A stretch of DNA of 64,000 bases from Lapillicoccus jejuensis (GTDB taxonomy: Bacteria > Actinomycetota > Actinomycetes > Actinomycetales > Dermatophilaceae): assembly GCF_006715055.1 (NCBI RefSeq), contig NZ_VFMN01000001.1, positions 1,364,001-1,428,000 of the forward strand. The letters run 5' to 3'. Made by a program: the position numbers and the translations under genes. Shown piece after piece: positions 39,564 to 47,670 of the stretch; the first letter of the stretch is position 1, and every line of letters starts with the position of its first letter. Below the pieces are notes generated by a model. The model saw only the letters and a list, made by a program, of their open reading frames with translations. It had not been told where the DNA came from and made no database searches.

Positions 39564-39989
39564 ATGATCATCGTGACGAGCAACGAGGTCCCGGGCTACC
39601 GCGTCGAGGCGGTCTTCGGCGAGGTCATGGGGATGACCGTGCGCAGCGCCACCATCGTCGGCGGCTTCACGGCGAGCTTCCGGGCGATCGGCGGCGGCGA
39701 GCTGCCGGAGTACACGAAGATCGTCTACGAGTCGCGGCACGAGGTGATGGGCCGGATGGTCGCCGAGGCCGAGCAGCGCGGCGCCAACGCGATCGTCGCG
39801 ATGCGCTTCGACACGGGCGAGATCGGCCAGTCCTTCACGGAGATCTGCGCGTACGGCACCGCCGTCCGGGTCCGGCCGCTGCGGGCCGACGAGCCGGGCT
39901 CGACCCCGCAGTCGGCCGCCGACGCCGCTCGCCACGGTCAGGCACAGGGCCAGGCGCAGGGCCCGTACGGCGACGTGCAGGACGCCTAG
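39564..39989 (+). CDS. YbjQ-family (DUF74) heavy-metal-binding-like protein
   Basis: 141 residues from ATG 39564. IIVTSNEVPGYRVEAVFGEV, YTKIVYESRHEVMGRMVAEA and RGANAIVAMRFDTGEIGQS are the YbjQ/UPF0145 signature; the family forms pentameric rings and is annotated as possible heavy-metal binding, with unproven function. The C-terminus is a low-complexity tail with GQAQ repeats. It diverges from the ATP-grasp gene (66 bp) and its stop overlaps the convergent lyase gene by 4 bases. Confidence 0.9.
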   Translation: MIIVTSNEVPGYRVEAVFGEVMGMTVRSATIVGGFTASFRAIGGGELPEYTKIVYESRHEVMGRMVAEAEQRGANAIVAMRFDTGEIGQSFTEICAYGTAVRVRPLRADEPGSTPQSAADAARHGQAQGQAQGPYGDVQDA

Positions 39990-40891
39990 CCCCCGAAGCG
40001 GGTCTCCAGCTCGCCGACCTCGGGCAGCCCGACCGTCGTCGTGAAGGCGTCGAAGGCGGGCAGCGCGGCGGCGTGCGGCGTCCCGTCGCGCCGGATCGTC
40101 GCGAGCACGTCCTGCACCGCCGCGGTCGCCGCGAGCAGCGTGGCGATCGGGTAGATGACGAGCGAGAAGCCGAGCTCGGCGACCCGCTCGAGCGCCAGCG
40201 GCGGGGTCCGCCCGCCCTCGGCGGCGTTGAAGACGAGCGGGGCGACCCCGCCGAGCTCGTCGGCGACGCGGGCGATGTCGGCCTCGCTCGTGGGGGCCTC
40301 GACGAACAGCACGTCGGCGCCGGCGGCGGCGTAGGCCCGGGCGCGCGCGATGGCCGCGTCGAGCCCCTCGACGGCGGCCGCGTCGGTGCGGGCGATGAGG
40401 ACGAGCCCCTCGTCGCGGCGGGCGGCGACGGCGGCCTCGATCTTGCCGACCATCTCGGCGAGCGGCACGACCTGCTTGCCCGACATGTGACCGCACTTCT
40501 TCGGCGTGACCTGGTCCTCGAGGTGCAGGCCGGCGACCCCGGCCTGCTCCCACGTCCGGACGGTGCGCACGACGTTGACGGCGTTGCCGTAGCCGGTGTC
40601 CGCGTCGACGACGACGGGCAGGTCGACGGCGTCGACGAACCGGCGCGCCTGGTCGGCCATCTCGGCCGCGCTGAGCAGCCCGACGTCTGGGCGGCCGAGC
40701 AGCGAGGCGGTCGCGCCGAACCCGGTGAGGTAGACGGCGTCGAACCCGGCCTGCTCGACGAGCCGGGCCGAGAGGGCGTCGTACGCCCCGGGGAGGAGCA
40801 GCGGCGCCGGCGCCGACACGAGCTCGCGCAGCCGGGCACGGGAGGCCGACGGGGACGGGCTGCGGTGGGGGTCGGGGAGCAGGGTGCCCAT
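39986..40891 (-). CDS. Isocitrate lyase/PEP mutase family protein
   Basis: 301 residues from ATG 40891. The superfamily motifs are present: LPGAYDALSARLVEQAGFDA, DLPVVVDADTGYGNAVNVVR (metal-binding Asp residues), GLHLEDQVTPKKCGHMSGKQ with the KKCGH catalytic loop, and ALVLIARTDA-type strand LVLIARTDAAAV. Relatives are 2-methylisocitrate lyase, oxaloacetate decarboxylase, dimethylmalate lyase and carboxyphosphonoenolpyruvate mutase; which one cannot be told. It diverges from the GntR/hydantoinase operon across 242 bp, so may be co-regulated with it. Confidence 0.85.
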   Translation of the reverse strand: MGTLLPDPHRSPSPSASRARLRELVSAPAPLLLPGAYDALSARLVEQAGFDAVYLTGFGATASLLGRPDVGLLSAAEMADQARRFVDAVDLPVVVDADTGYGNAVNVVRTVRTWEQAGVAGLHLEDQVTPKKCGHMSGKQVVPLAEMVGKIEAAVAARRDEGLVLIARTDAAAVEGLDAAIARARAYAAAGADVLFVEAPTSEADIARVADELGGVAPLVFNAAEGGRTPPLALERVAELGFSLVIYPIATLLAATAAVQDVLATIRRDGTPHAAALPAFDAFTTTVGLPEVGELETRFGG

Positions 40892-41009
40892 GGGGTCTCC
40901 GTCGCACAGAAGGTCGGGTCGCCCAGGAGGTCGACACGACAGAAGGGCCAGATGTATGCAGAACACGCGTGGGACGAGCGGTCCACGGTGAAGTTACGCG
41001 ACGAAACCC

Positions 41010-41048
41010 TTGTGCGTCCAGGGCGCGATCCCTAGATTGCACACAATC
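41010..41048 (+). promoter_or_regulatory. Promoter and operator of the GntR/hydantoinase operon
   Basis: TTGTGC (41010-41015), a 17-base spacer and TAGATT (41033-41038) make a good -35/-10 pair, with transcription start near 41045. Over the -10 and start lies the inverted repeat GATTG (41035-41039), CACA, CAATC (41044-41048). The position suits autorepression by the GntR protein encoded next. The remainder of 40892-41133 also holds an AT-rich patch near 40950-40965 that could serve the divergent lyase gene, and a three-fold CCGCCGAGAT repeat just before the GntR start. Confidence 0.65.
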
Positions 41049-41133
41049 ACCGGCCGCACCCCCGGGCGGCCGGTGACCTCACCGCCGAGATCTCCCCGCC
41101 GAGATCCCACCGCCGAGCGACGAGGAGTCGTGC

Positions 41134-41835
41134 ATGCCCGGCACCGCCGACGCCACGGCCACCGACCGCGTCGAGGACACGCTGCGCGAGCTCATCCTGC
41201 GCGGCGACCTCACGCCGGGGGCGCGGCTGGCCGAGGTGGAGCTGGCCGACCGGCTCGGCGTGAGCCGCACGCCCGTCCGCGAGGCCCTCTCCCGGCTCGT
41301 CGTCCAGGGCCTGGTCGACTCCGCCCCCAACCGGGGCGCGCGCGTCGCCACCTGGACCCTCGCCGAGCTCGAGGGCGTCTTCGACCTGCGGACCACGCTC
41401 GAGCCGCGGCTCACCGCGCTCGCGGTCCCCCGCGCCACGGCGGACGACGTCGAGGAGCTCGACCGGCTGGCCGCGGCGACCGTCGCCGTCGGGCGCCCCG
41501 GTCCGGGGCAGGACCTCGACGCCCTCGTTCCGGCGAACCGCGCCTTCCACGACCGCATCGTCGCGCTCGCCGCCCACCCCGGGCTCGCCGGCGCTCTCGG
41601 CAGCGCCATCCGCACGCCGCTGCAGCGGCGCAACTTCCGGGCGTACGACGACGCCGCCCTGCGCCGCAGCCTCGCCCACCACGTCGAGATCGTCGACGCC
41701 TTCCGCGCCGGCGACGCCGACTGGGCCGCCGCCGTGATGACCGCGCACATCCGCCACGCCCGATCCGTCATGGTCCGCGCCGCCGAGCCGGACAGCACGC
41801 CCTCACCCGCCCCCGCAGAAGGAGACCAGTCATGA
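41134..41835 (+). CDS. GntR-family (FadR/FCD subfamily) regulator
   Basis: 233 residues from ATG 41134. Winged helix at residues about 10-70: LRELILRGDLTPGARLAEVE, LADRLGVSRTPVREALSRLV, VDSAPNRGARVATW. The FCD ligand domain follows: FDLRTTLEPRLTALAV, NRAFHDRIVALAAHPGL (Asp and His metal ligands) and HHVEIVDAFRAGD. FCD proteins sense organic acids, often with a bound metal. It overlaps the hydantoinase A start by ATGA (41832-41835), so it heads that operon and likely represses it in the absence of the substrate. Confidence 0.92.
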   Translation: MPGTADATATDRVEDTLRELILRGDLTPGARLAEVELADRLGVSRTPVREALSRLVVQGLVDSAPNRGARVATWTLAELEGVFDLRTTLEPRLTALAVPRATADDVEELDRLAAATVAVGRPGPGQDLDALVPANRAFHDRIVALAAHPGLAGALGSAIRTPLQRRNFRAYDDAALRRSLAHHVEIVDAFRAGDADWAAAVMTAHIRHARSVMVRAAEPDSTPSPAPAEGDQS

Positions 41836-43931
41836 GCTACCGCCTCGGTGTCGACGTCGGGGGCACCTTCACCGACGTCCTGCTCGTCGACGAGGCCAGC
41901 GGCGCGACGTGGCGGGCCAAGACCGCCTCGACGCCTCAGGACCAGGCCGTCGGCGTGCTGAACGGCATCGGCCAGGTCTGCGAGCAGGCCGGCATCTCGC
42001 TCGCCGAGGTCGCCCAGGTCCTGCACGGCACGACCGTCGCGACCAACGCGATCCTCGAGGGCAAGGGCGCCACCGTCGGCCTCGTGACGACGAAGGGCTT
42101 CCGGCAGGTCCTGCAGATCGCCCGATCCTACGTCCCCGGCGGCCTGGCCGGCTGGATCATCTGGCCCAAGCCCGAGCCGCTCGCCGCGCTGGAGAACACC
42201 GTGGAGGTCGACGAGCGGATCGCCAGCGACGGCGCGCGGATCCGCGCGCTCGACGAGGACGGCGCCCGCGCCGCCCTCGCCCGGCTCACGGGGGTCGAGG
42301 CCCTCGCCATCTCGCTGGTCAACTCCTTCGCCGACCCGGCGCACGAGCGCCGTCTGCGCGACCTCGCCGCCGAGGTCCTCCCGGGCGTGCCGGTCTCGCT
42401 CTCCTCCGACGTCCTGCCCGAGCTGCGGGAGTACGAGCGCACCGTGACGACCGTCGCCAACGGCTACGTCCAGCCGCAGGTCAAGCGCTACGTGACGACC
42501 CTCAGCGAGCGGCTGCGCGAGGGCGGGGTCGGCGCCGAGCTGGCCATCCTGCGCAGCGACGGCGGCCTGTCCTCCGCGCAGGGCGCCGTCGACGCGCCCG
42601 TGACCATGCTGCTCTCCGGCCCGGCCGGCGGCGTGACCGGCGCCGTGTGGGTCGCCGAGCAGTGCGGCTACCGCGACCTCATCACCTTCGACATGGGCGG
42701 CACCTCCACCGACGTCGCCCTCGTCCAGGGCCTGTCGCCGCGGATCGGTCGCGAGACCAAGGTCGGCGACCTCACCGTGCGGGCCTCGAGCGTCGACGTG
42801 CGCACCGTCGGCGCGGGCGGCGGCTCGATCGCCCACGTGCCGCAGCTGACCCGCGCGCTGCGGGTCGGTCCGCAGTCGGCCGGCGCCGATCCCGGACCGG
42901 CCGCCTACGGCAAGGGCGGCACCGAGCCGACCGTCACCGACGCCAACGTCGTCCTCGGCTACCTGCCCTCCGACCTCGCCGGCGGCGAGATCCGGCTCGA
43001 CGTCGACGCGGCCCGCACCGCCGTCGCGACCGTGGCCGACGCGATGGAGCTGGGCTCCCCGGAGGCCGCCGCGGCGGGCATCGTCGACATCGTCAACGAG
43101 AACATGCTCGGCGGCCTGCGGCTCGTCTCGGTGCAGCAGGGGTTCGACCCGCGCGACTTCGCCCTCGTCGCCTTCGGGGGCGCGGGACCGCTGCACGCCA
43201 ACGCCCTCGGCGTCCTCACCGGCGCCTGGCCGGTCATCGTCCCGCCCTCACCCGGTGTCCTGTGCGCGCTCGGCGACGCGACGACCTCGCGCCGCGACGA
43301 GTCCGCCCGCACCGTGCTGCGCCGCTTCTCCGACCTCACCGGGGCCGAGCTGGCTCAGGTGCTCACCGAGCTGGCCGACGACGCCGGCGGCCGGCTCGCC
43401 GACCAGGGTCTGCCGCGGGAGGAGCAGCGCGTCACCTACACGGTCGACGTCCGCTTCCACGGCCAGGGCTTCGAGATCCCCGTCTCCGTCGACGGTGACT
43501 GGCTGCGGGGCGGGACGCGCGACGGCGCGCTCGAGCGGCTCGCCGAGACCTTCGACGCCGAGCACCAGCGCCTGTTCGGTTTCCTCCTCACCGTGGACCA
43601 CGAGCTGGTCAACGCCCGCGCCACGGTGAGCGGCCCCCGTCCGGAGGTCGCCGCGATCCACCTCGAGCCGACCTCCGGTCCGCCGGAGCCGTTGCGGGAG
43701 AGCACGATCCACGTCGGCGGCGAGGCCGTGCCCGCGAAGATCTTCGACCGCGCCGTCCTGCGCGCCGGCGACGTCGTCGAGGGACCCGCGGTCGTCACGG
43801 AGATGGACTCCACGACGCTCGTCCTGCCCGGGTACGTCGCGACCGTCCACCCCTCCGGCAGCCTGCTCATCACCCCCGCCGACAAGACCCCCGCCGAGAT
43901 GACCCCCGCCGAGATGACCGAGGAGGCCTGA
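41832..43931 (+). CDS. hyuA: Hydantoinase/oxoprolinase A subunit (ATP-dependent N-methylhydantoinase type)
   Basis: 699 residues from ATG 41832, coupled to the GntR gene. The actin-like ATPase fold is clear: SYRLGVDVGGTFTDVLLVDE (phosphate 1), VLHGTTVATNAILEGKGATV, LLSGPAGGVTGAVWVAEQCG, LITFDMGGTSTDVALVQGL (phosphate 2), AGADPGPAAYGKGGTEPTVT, and a C-terminal FDPRDFALVAFGGAGPLHAN. HyuA works with HyuB to open hydantoin or oxoproline rings using ATP. The C-terminus ends in a duplicated 15-bp unit (TPAEM twice, 43887-43916). Cytoplasmic. The pathway is suggested by the amidohydrolase that follows. Confidence 0.93.
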   Translation: MSYRLGVDVGGTFTDVLLVDEASGATWRAKTASTPQDQAVGVLNGIGQVCEQAGISLAEVAQVLHGTTVATNAILEGKGATVGLVTTKGFRQVLQIARSYVPGGLAGWIIWPKPEPLAALENTVEVDERIASDGARIRALDEDGARAALARLTGVEALAISLVNSFADPAHERRLRDLAAEVLPGVPVSLSSDVLPELREYERTVTTVANGYVQPQVKRYVTTLSERLREGGVGAELAILRSDGGLSSAQGAVDAPVTMLLSGPAGGVTGAVWVAEQCGYRDLITFDMGGTSTDVALVQGLSPRIGRETKVGDLTVRASSVDVRTVGAGGGSIAHVPQLTRALRVGPQSAGADPGPAAYGKGGTEPTVTDANVVLGYLPSDLAGGEIRLDVDAARTAVATVADAMELGSPEAAAAGIVDIVNENMLGGLRLVSVQQGFDPRDFALVAFGGAGPLHANALGVLTGAWPVIVPPSPGVLCALGDATTSRRDESARTVLRRFSDLTGAELAQVLTELADDAGGRLADQGLPREEQRVTYTVDVRFHGQGFEIPVSVDGDWLRGGTRDGALERLAETFDAEHQRLFGFLLTVDHELVNARATVSGPRPEVAAIHLEPTSGPPEPLRESTIHVGGEAVPAKIFDRAVLRAGDVVEGPAVVTEMDSTTLVLPGYVATVHPSGSLLITPADKTPAEMTPAEMTEEA

Positions 43932-43932
43932 C

Positions 43933-45831
43933 ATGGCCCGCATCGTCGAGACCGCGACCACGCCGCTGCCGACCCTCGAGGGGCAGGTCGACCCGGTCAC
44001 CCTCGACCTCGTCGAGAACGGCCTGCGCAACGCGCGCTACGAGATGGACGAGGTGCTCTTCCGCACCGCCCTGTCCCCCGGCATCCGCGAGCAGCACGAC
44101 GAGTTTCCGCTCATCGCCGACCCCAGCGGGAAGATGGTCGTCGGCCAGTTCGGCCTGTCCATCCCCGACTTCCTCGACGGGTACGACGGCACGGTCGAGG
44201 AGGGCGACGTCCTGCTCACCTCGGACCCGTACGCGTGCGGCGCGGCGATCAGCCACGCCAACGACTGGCTCGTCGTCGTCCCGATCTTCCACGAGGGCCG
44301 CGTCGTCGGCTGGTCCTCGATGTTCGGCCACATGTCCGACGTCGGCGGCAAGACCCCGTCGTCGATGCCGACCGACGCCCGCACGATCTACGAGGAGGGC
44401 GTCGTCATCCCGCCCTTCAAGCTCTACGCGAAGGGCGTCGTCAACGAGGACGCGCTGCGCGTCGTCCTCAACCAGGTGCGGATGCCGGACTGGAACCGGG
44501 CCGACCTCAACGGCCTCGTCGCCGCCTGCCGCACCGCGGCCCGCCGGGTGGTCGAGATGTGCGAGCGGTTCGGCACGGCGACGTACCTCGCCTCGCTCGA
44601 CGCGCTGCTGCAGCGCAACTACGACGCGATGAAGGTGCTGCTGGCCATGGTCTTCGAGGAGGGCCGCACGCTCTCCTTCACCGACTACATCTGCGACGAC
44701 GGTGTCGGCAACGGCCCCTACGAGCTGAAGCTCTCCCTCACCCGGACCGGCGAGAAGGTGCACCTGGACTTCACCGGCTCCAGCCCGCAGGCCGTCGGCC
44801 CGATCAACTACTACATCAACGAGAACCTCACCCGGATGTTCTTCGGGATCTACATGATCACCGTCGCCGACCCGCAGATCCTGTGGAACGACGGGTTCTA
44901 CCCGCTCGTCGACGTGACGATCCCGGACGGCTCGTACTGGAAGCCCAAGCACCCCGCGGCCCTCTCCGGGCGCAACCACGGCATCGGTCGCGTCTTCGAC
45001 CTCTTCGGCGGCCTGCTCGGGCAGACCAACCCGGCGCTGCTCAACGCGGCCGGCTTCTCCTCCAGCCCGCACTTCATGTACTCGGGGCACTACTCGGGAG
45101 GCGACCGCGCGGGCGAGTGGTTCCAGCTGTACTCGATCGGCTTCGGCGGGATCCCCGGCCGCCCGCTCGGCGACGGCCCCGACGGTCACTCGCTGTGGCC
45201 GAGCTTCGTCAACATCCCGTGCGAGTACCTCGAGTCGTACTACCCGCTGCGGATCGAGAAGTGGGAGACCGTCGCCGACACCGGCGGCGCCGGCCTGCAC
45301 CGCGGGGGCAACGGCGTCGACGTCGCCTACGTCTTCGAGGAGCCCGGCACCATCGCCATCCACGACGACCGCTGGCTGACCTACCCCTGGGGCGTCAACG
45401 GCGGCCGGCCCGGCGCCCGCGGCACCAAGTGGGTCGACCGCGCCGACGGCACCCGGCAGGTCCTGCCGAGCAAGTGCCACGACGTCCCCGTCTCCCCCGG
45501 CGACGTCCTGCACTTCGTCACCTGGGGCGGCGGCGGGTGGGGCGACCCGCTCGAGCGCGACCCCGCGCTCGTCGCCCTCGAGGTCCGCCGCGGGCTGGTC
45601 AGCCCCGAGGGCGCCCGGGCGTACGGCGTCGTCGTGACCACCGACGGCCCCGACGGGCTCGGCGCGACCGTCGACGACGCCGCGACCACCGAGCTCCGCG
45701 ACCGGATGCGCCAGGACCGACCGGCCGAGCTGCCGGTCTTCGACATGGGTCCGCCGCTGGAGGAGATCCTCGCCCGCGCCGAGGAGGAGACCGGACTGCC
45801 GGCCCCGACGCGGCCGGTCTGGTCGCGGTGA
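43933..45831 (+). CDS. hyuB: Hydantoinase/oxoprolinase B subunit
   Basis: 632 residues, starting one base after the HyuA stop. Motifs of the HyuB family: VDPVTLDLVENGLRNARYEM, DGTVEEGDVLLTSDPYACGA, AISHANDWLVVVPIFHEGRV, FGHMSDVGGKTPSSMPTDAR, LHLDFTGSSPQAVGPINYY-type strand, and GGAGLHRGGNGVDVAYVFEE. It holds the hydrolytic (metal) half of the ATP-dependent hydantoinase. Length and motifs are normal. Its stop overlaps the next gene as GTGA. Confidence 0.93.
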   Translation: MARIVETATTPLPTLEGQVDPVTLDLVENGLRNARYEMDEVLFRTALSPGIREQHDEFPLIADPSGKMVVGQFGLSIPDFLDGYDGTVEEGDVLLTSDPYACGAAISHANDWLVVVPIFHEGRVVGWSSMFGHMSDVGGKTPSSMPTDARTIYEEGVVIPPFKLYAKGVVNEDALRVVLNQVRMPDWNRADLNGLVAACRTAARRVVEMCERFGTATYLASLDALLQRNYDAMKVLLAMVFEEGRTLSFTDYICDDGVGNGPYELKLSLTRTGEKVHLDFTGSSPQAVGPINYYINENLTRMFFGIYMITVADPQILWNDGFYPLVDVTIPDGSYWKPKHPAALSGRNHGIGRVFDLFGGLLGQTNPALLNAAGFSSSPHFMYSGHYSGGDRAGEWFQLYSIGFGGIPGRPLGDGPDGHSLWPSFVNIPCEYLESYYPLRIEKWETVADTGGAGLHRGGNGVDVAYVFEEPGTIAIHDDRWLTYPWGVNGGRPGARGTKWVDRADGTRQVLPSKCHDVPVSPGDVLHFVTWGGGGWGDPLERDPALVALEVRRGLVSPEGARAYGVVVTTDGPDGLGATVDDAATTELRDRMRQDRPAELPVFDMGPPLEEILARAEEETGLPAPTRPVWSR

Positions 45832-46502
45832 CCCCCGGCCCGCCCGCCCCGGGCACGCCGGGTCCCCACGGCCCGGCGTTCTCGGGGCGGGTCGGCTGGG
45901 GGGAGCGGCCGGCGCTGCTCGTCGTCGACCTCTGCCGCGCGTACACCGACCCGGACGGCCCGTTCGCCCTGCCCGGCGCGGACGGGGTCGTCGAGGCCAA
46001 CCGCCGGCTCGTCGAAGCGGCCCGCGCCGCCGGCGTCCCGGTCGTGTGGACCCTCGTGCGCTACGCGGCCGACCTCGCCGACGGCGGCCACTTCGTGCGC
46101 AAGGTGCCCGCCCTCGCCGCGTTCGCCGTCGACGCCGACGGCGGGTGGGGCGCGCCGACCCTCGCCCCGGCCGACGCCGAGGTCGTCGTCACCAAGCAGT
46201 ACGCGTCGGCCTTCACCGGCCGGACCGCGGACGGCGAGGGGCTCACCGCGTGGCTGCGCGCCCGCGGCGTCGACACCCTCCTCCTCACGGGCGTCTCGAC
46301 GTCCGGCTGCGTGCGGGCCTCGGCCACGGACGCGCTGACCCACGGCCTGCGCCCGCTCGTCGTCGCCGACGCGTGCGGCGACCGGAGCGAGGACCTGCAC
46401 GCCCAGAACCTGCGCGACCTGGACGCGAAGTACGCCGACGTCGTCGGGCTCGACGAGGCGCTCGAGCACCTGGCCGCGCTGCCGGGCAGACCTCTACCCT
46501 GA
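45828..46502 (+). CDS. Isochorismatase-family cysteine hydrolase, N-carbamoylsarcosine amidase-like
   Basis: 224 residues from GTG 45828, coupled to HyuB by GTGA. The triad is visible: LLVVDLCRAYTDPDGPFALP (Asp), VVTKQYASAFTGRT (Lys) and TGVSTSGCVRASATDALTHG (Cys). SGCVRAxAxDA with DACGDRSEDLHAQNLRDLDA and KYADVV near the end is the pattern of N-carbamoylsarcosine amidohydrolase. With HyuAB this would give N-methylhydantoin to N-carbamoylsarcosine to sarcosine, CO2 and ammonia, the lower creatinine route. No creatinine deaminase is in the window, so another N-carbamoyl substrate is possible. The stop codon lies in a 12-bp tandem repeat. Confidence 0.88.
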   Translation: MTPGPPAPGTPGPHGPAFSGRVGWGERPALLVVDLCRAYTDPDGPFALPGADGVVEANRRLVEAARAAGVPVVWTLVRYAADLADGGHFVRKVPALAAFAVDADGGWGAPTLAPADAEVVVTKQYASAFTGRTADGEGLTAWLRARGVDTLLLTGVSTSGCVRASATDALTHGLRPLVVADACGDRSEDLHAQNLRDLDAKYADVVGLDEALEHLAALPGRPLP

Positions 46503-46534
46503 CCTCGATCCTGACCTCGACCCTGACCTCGATC
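46499..46534 (+). repeat. 12-bp tandem repeat, 3 units, starting at a stop codon
   Basis: CTGACCTCGATC at 46499, CTGACCTCGACC at 46511 and CTGACCTCGATC at 46523. The first unit includes the TGA of the isochorismatase-family gene, and each further unit repeats an in-frame TGA. The rest of the 141-bp gap to the HNH gene shows nothing else recognisable beyond a GAGGAATTGGGGAGC patch near 46558-46573. Confidence 0.85.
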
Positions 46535-46643
46535 CCGGACCGTCACCTGCGCGTCACGAGGAATTGGGGAGCAGATCCGCGTGGTGGCAGGCACCATGGG
46601 AGCAGCGCGACAGCCAGCCGCGCCCGACCTAGGGGGTTCCCCG

Positions 46644-47081
46644 GTGTCCCAGGTGCTCATCCTCAACGCGTCGTACGAGCCCCTCGGGGGCGTGTCCGTC
46701 CGGCACGCCATCGGCATGCTGGTGCGCGAGGTGGCGGTCGTCGAGGAGGCCGTCGAGGGCCAGATGTTCGGCCCCTACCCGCGTCCGCGCGTGGTCCGGC
46801 TGCTGCGGTACGTCGCCGCGAAGTGGCTGCACCGCCCGGCCGGCTGGTCCAAGCGGGCCGTCCTCACCCGCGACCGGCACCGCTGCGCCTACTGCGCCGG
46901 CCGCGCCACGACCGTCGACCACGTCGTGCCGATGAGCCGCGGGGGCGGCTCGACGTGGCTCAACACCGTCGCCTCCTGCTCGCCGTGCAACAACCGCAAG
47001 GGCGACCGGCTGCTGCCGGAGACGAGCCTGCGCCTCGCCTGGCAGCCGTGGGTGCCGCGGCACGCCGACCTGCTGGCGTAG
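46644..47081 (+). CDS. HNH endonuclease, actinobacterial stand-alone type
   Basis: 145 residues from GTG 46644. Starts SQVLILNASYEPLGGVSVRH, the usual opening of this conserved actinobacterial family (VLNASYEPL), and has the HNH core RHRCAYCAGRATTVDHVVPM, SRGGGSTWLNTVASCSPCNN, RKGDRLLPET with two CxxC zinc pairs. Function unproven; the family is widespread and chromosomal, unlike DUF222 HNH proteins. It converges on the TspO gene with 6 bp between stops. Confidence 0.9.
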   Translation: MSQVLILNASYEPLGGVSVRHAIGMLVREVAVVEEAVEGQMFGPYPRPRVVRLLRYVAAKWLHRPAGWSKRAVLTRDRHRCAYCAGRATTVDHVVPMSRGGGSTWLNTVASCSPCNNRKGDRLLPETSLRLAWQPWVPRHADLLA

Positions 47082-47087
47082 GGGCGC

Positions 47088-47576
47088 TCAGGCGCCCGGG
47101 TTGCGCCGGACCAGCTCGGCGGTCAGCGCGGTCGCGAAGGCGACCCAGGCGGCGTACGGCGCGAGCAGCCGGCCGGAGGTGGCGTCGTACCGCGAGCACC
47201 GGCGGATGAGGTCGACCGTCGACGCCTCGAGCAGGAGGATCTCGGCGAGCGCGAGCCGCGGCCGCTTCCACGCGAAGAACAGCCACGTCCACAGCACGTT
47301 GAGGACGAGGTTGACGCCGATGGCGACCCGCAGGTCCCGCCGGGCCCGCGGGTCGCTCTCGCGGTGCTCGGCGCCGTCGAGGGCGCGGGCGGTGCCGACG
47401 GCGATGAGCGCGTAGAGCGAGGTCCACACCGGCCCGAACAGCCAGCCCGGCGGCTGCCACGACGGCTTGTCGAGCCGGGCGTACCAGCGCGAGGAGACGT
47501 CGGTGCCGAGCCCGCCGGTGACCGCGGTCGCGGTGACGGCGGCCGCGGTGGCGGCGAGGGTGCGGGGCTGGACCAT
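47088..47576 (-). CDS. TspO/MBR family protein
   Basis: 162 residues from ATG 47576 with five membrane helices. Characteristic TspO blocks: WYARLDKPSWQPPGWLFGPV, WTSLYALIAVGTARAL, NLVLNVLWTWLFFAWKRPRL and ASTVDLIRRCSRYD, ending LLAPYAAWVAFATALTAEL. TspO binds tetrapyrroles and is a stress-linked membrane protein in bacteria; carotenoid or photolyase neighbours are common, which fits the photolyase gene just upstream on the same strand. The 80-bp gap between them is filled by a 15-bp tandem repeat. Confidence 0.92.
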   Translation of the reverse strand: MVQPRTLAATAAAVTATAVTGGLGTDVSSRWYARLDKPSWQPPGWLFGPVWTSLYALIAVGTARALDGAEHRESDPRARRDLRVAIGVNLVLNVLWTWLFFAWKRPRLALAEILLLEASTVDLIRRCSRYDATSGRLLAPYAAWVAFATALTAELVRRNPGA

Positions 47577-47610
47577 GGACGCGCTCCGTCGGTGTTAGGG
47601 GTCTGGTGTG

Positions 47611-47670
47611 CTCACGACTGGACGGCTCAGGACTGGACGGCTCAGGACTGGACGGCTCAGGACTGGACGG
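47611..47670 (+). repeat. 15-bp tandem repeat, 4 units, repeating the photolyase stop codon
   Basis: CTCAGGACTGGACGG at 47626, 47641 and 47656, and CTCACGACTGGACGG at 47611. The unit at 47656 holds the photolyase TGA (TCA at 47657-47659). On the minus strand each unit reads AVQS-stop in frame, so the end of the gene has been copied three more times beyond itself. Confidence 0.9.

Noticed and set aside
36180-39989. A plus-strand open frame of 1269 codons opposite the transglutaminase and ATP-grasp genes
   Set aside because: Only its last 141 codons (39564-39989) are a real gene (YbjQ family). The rest is antisense composition with no homology.
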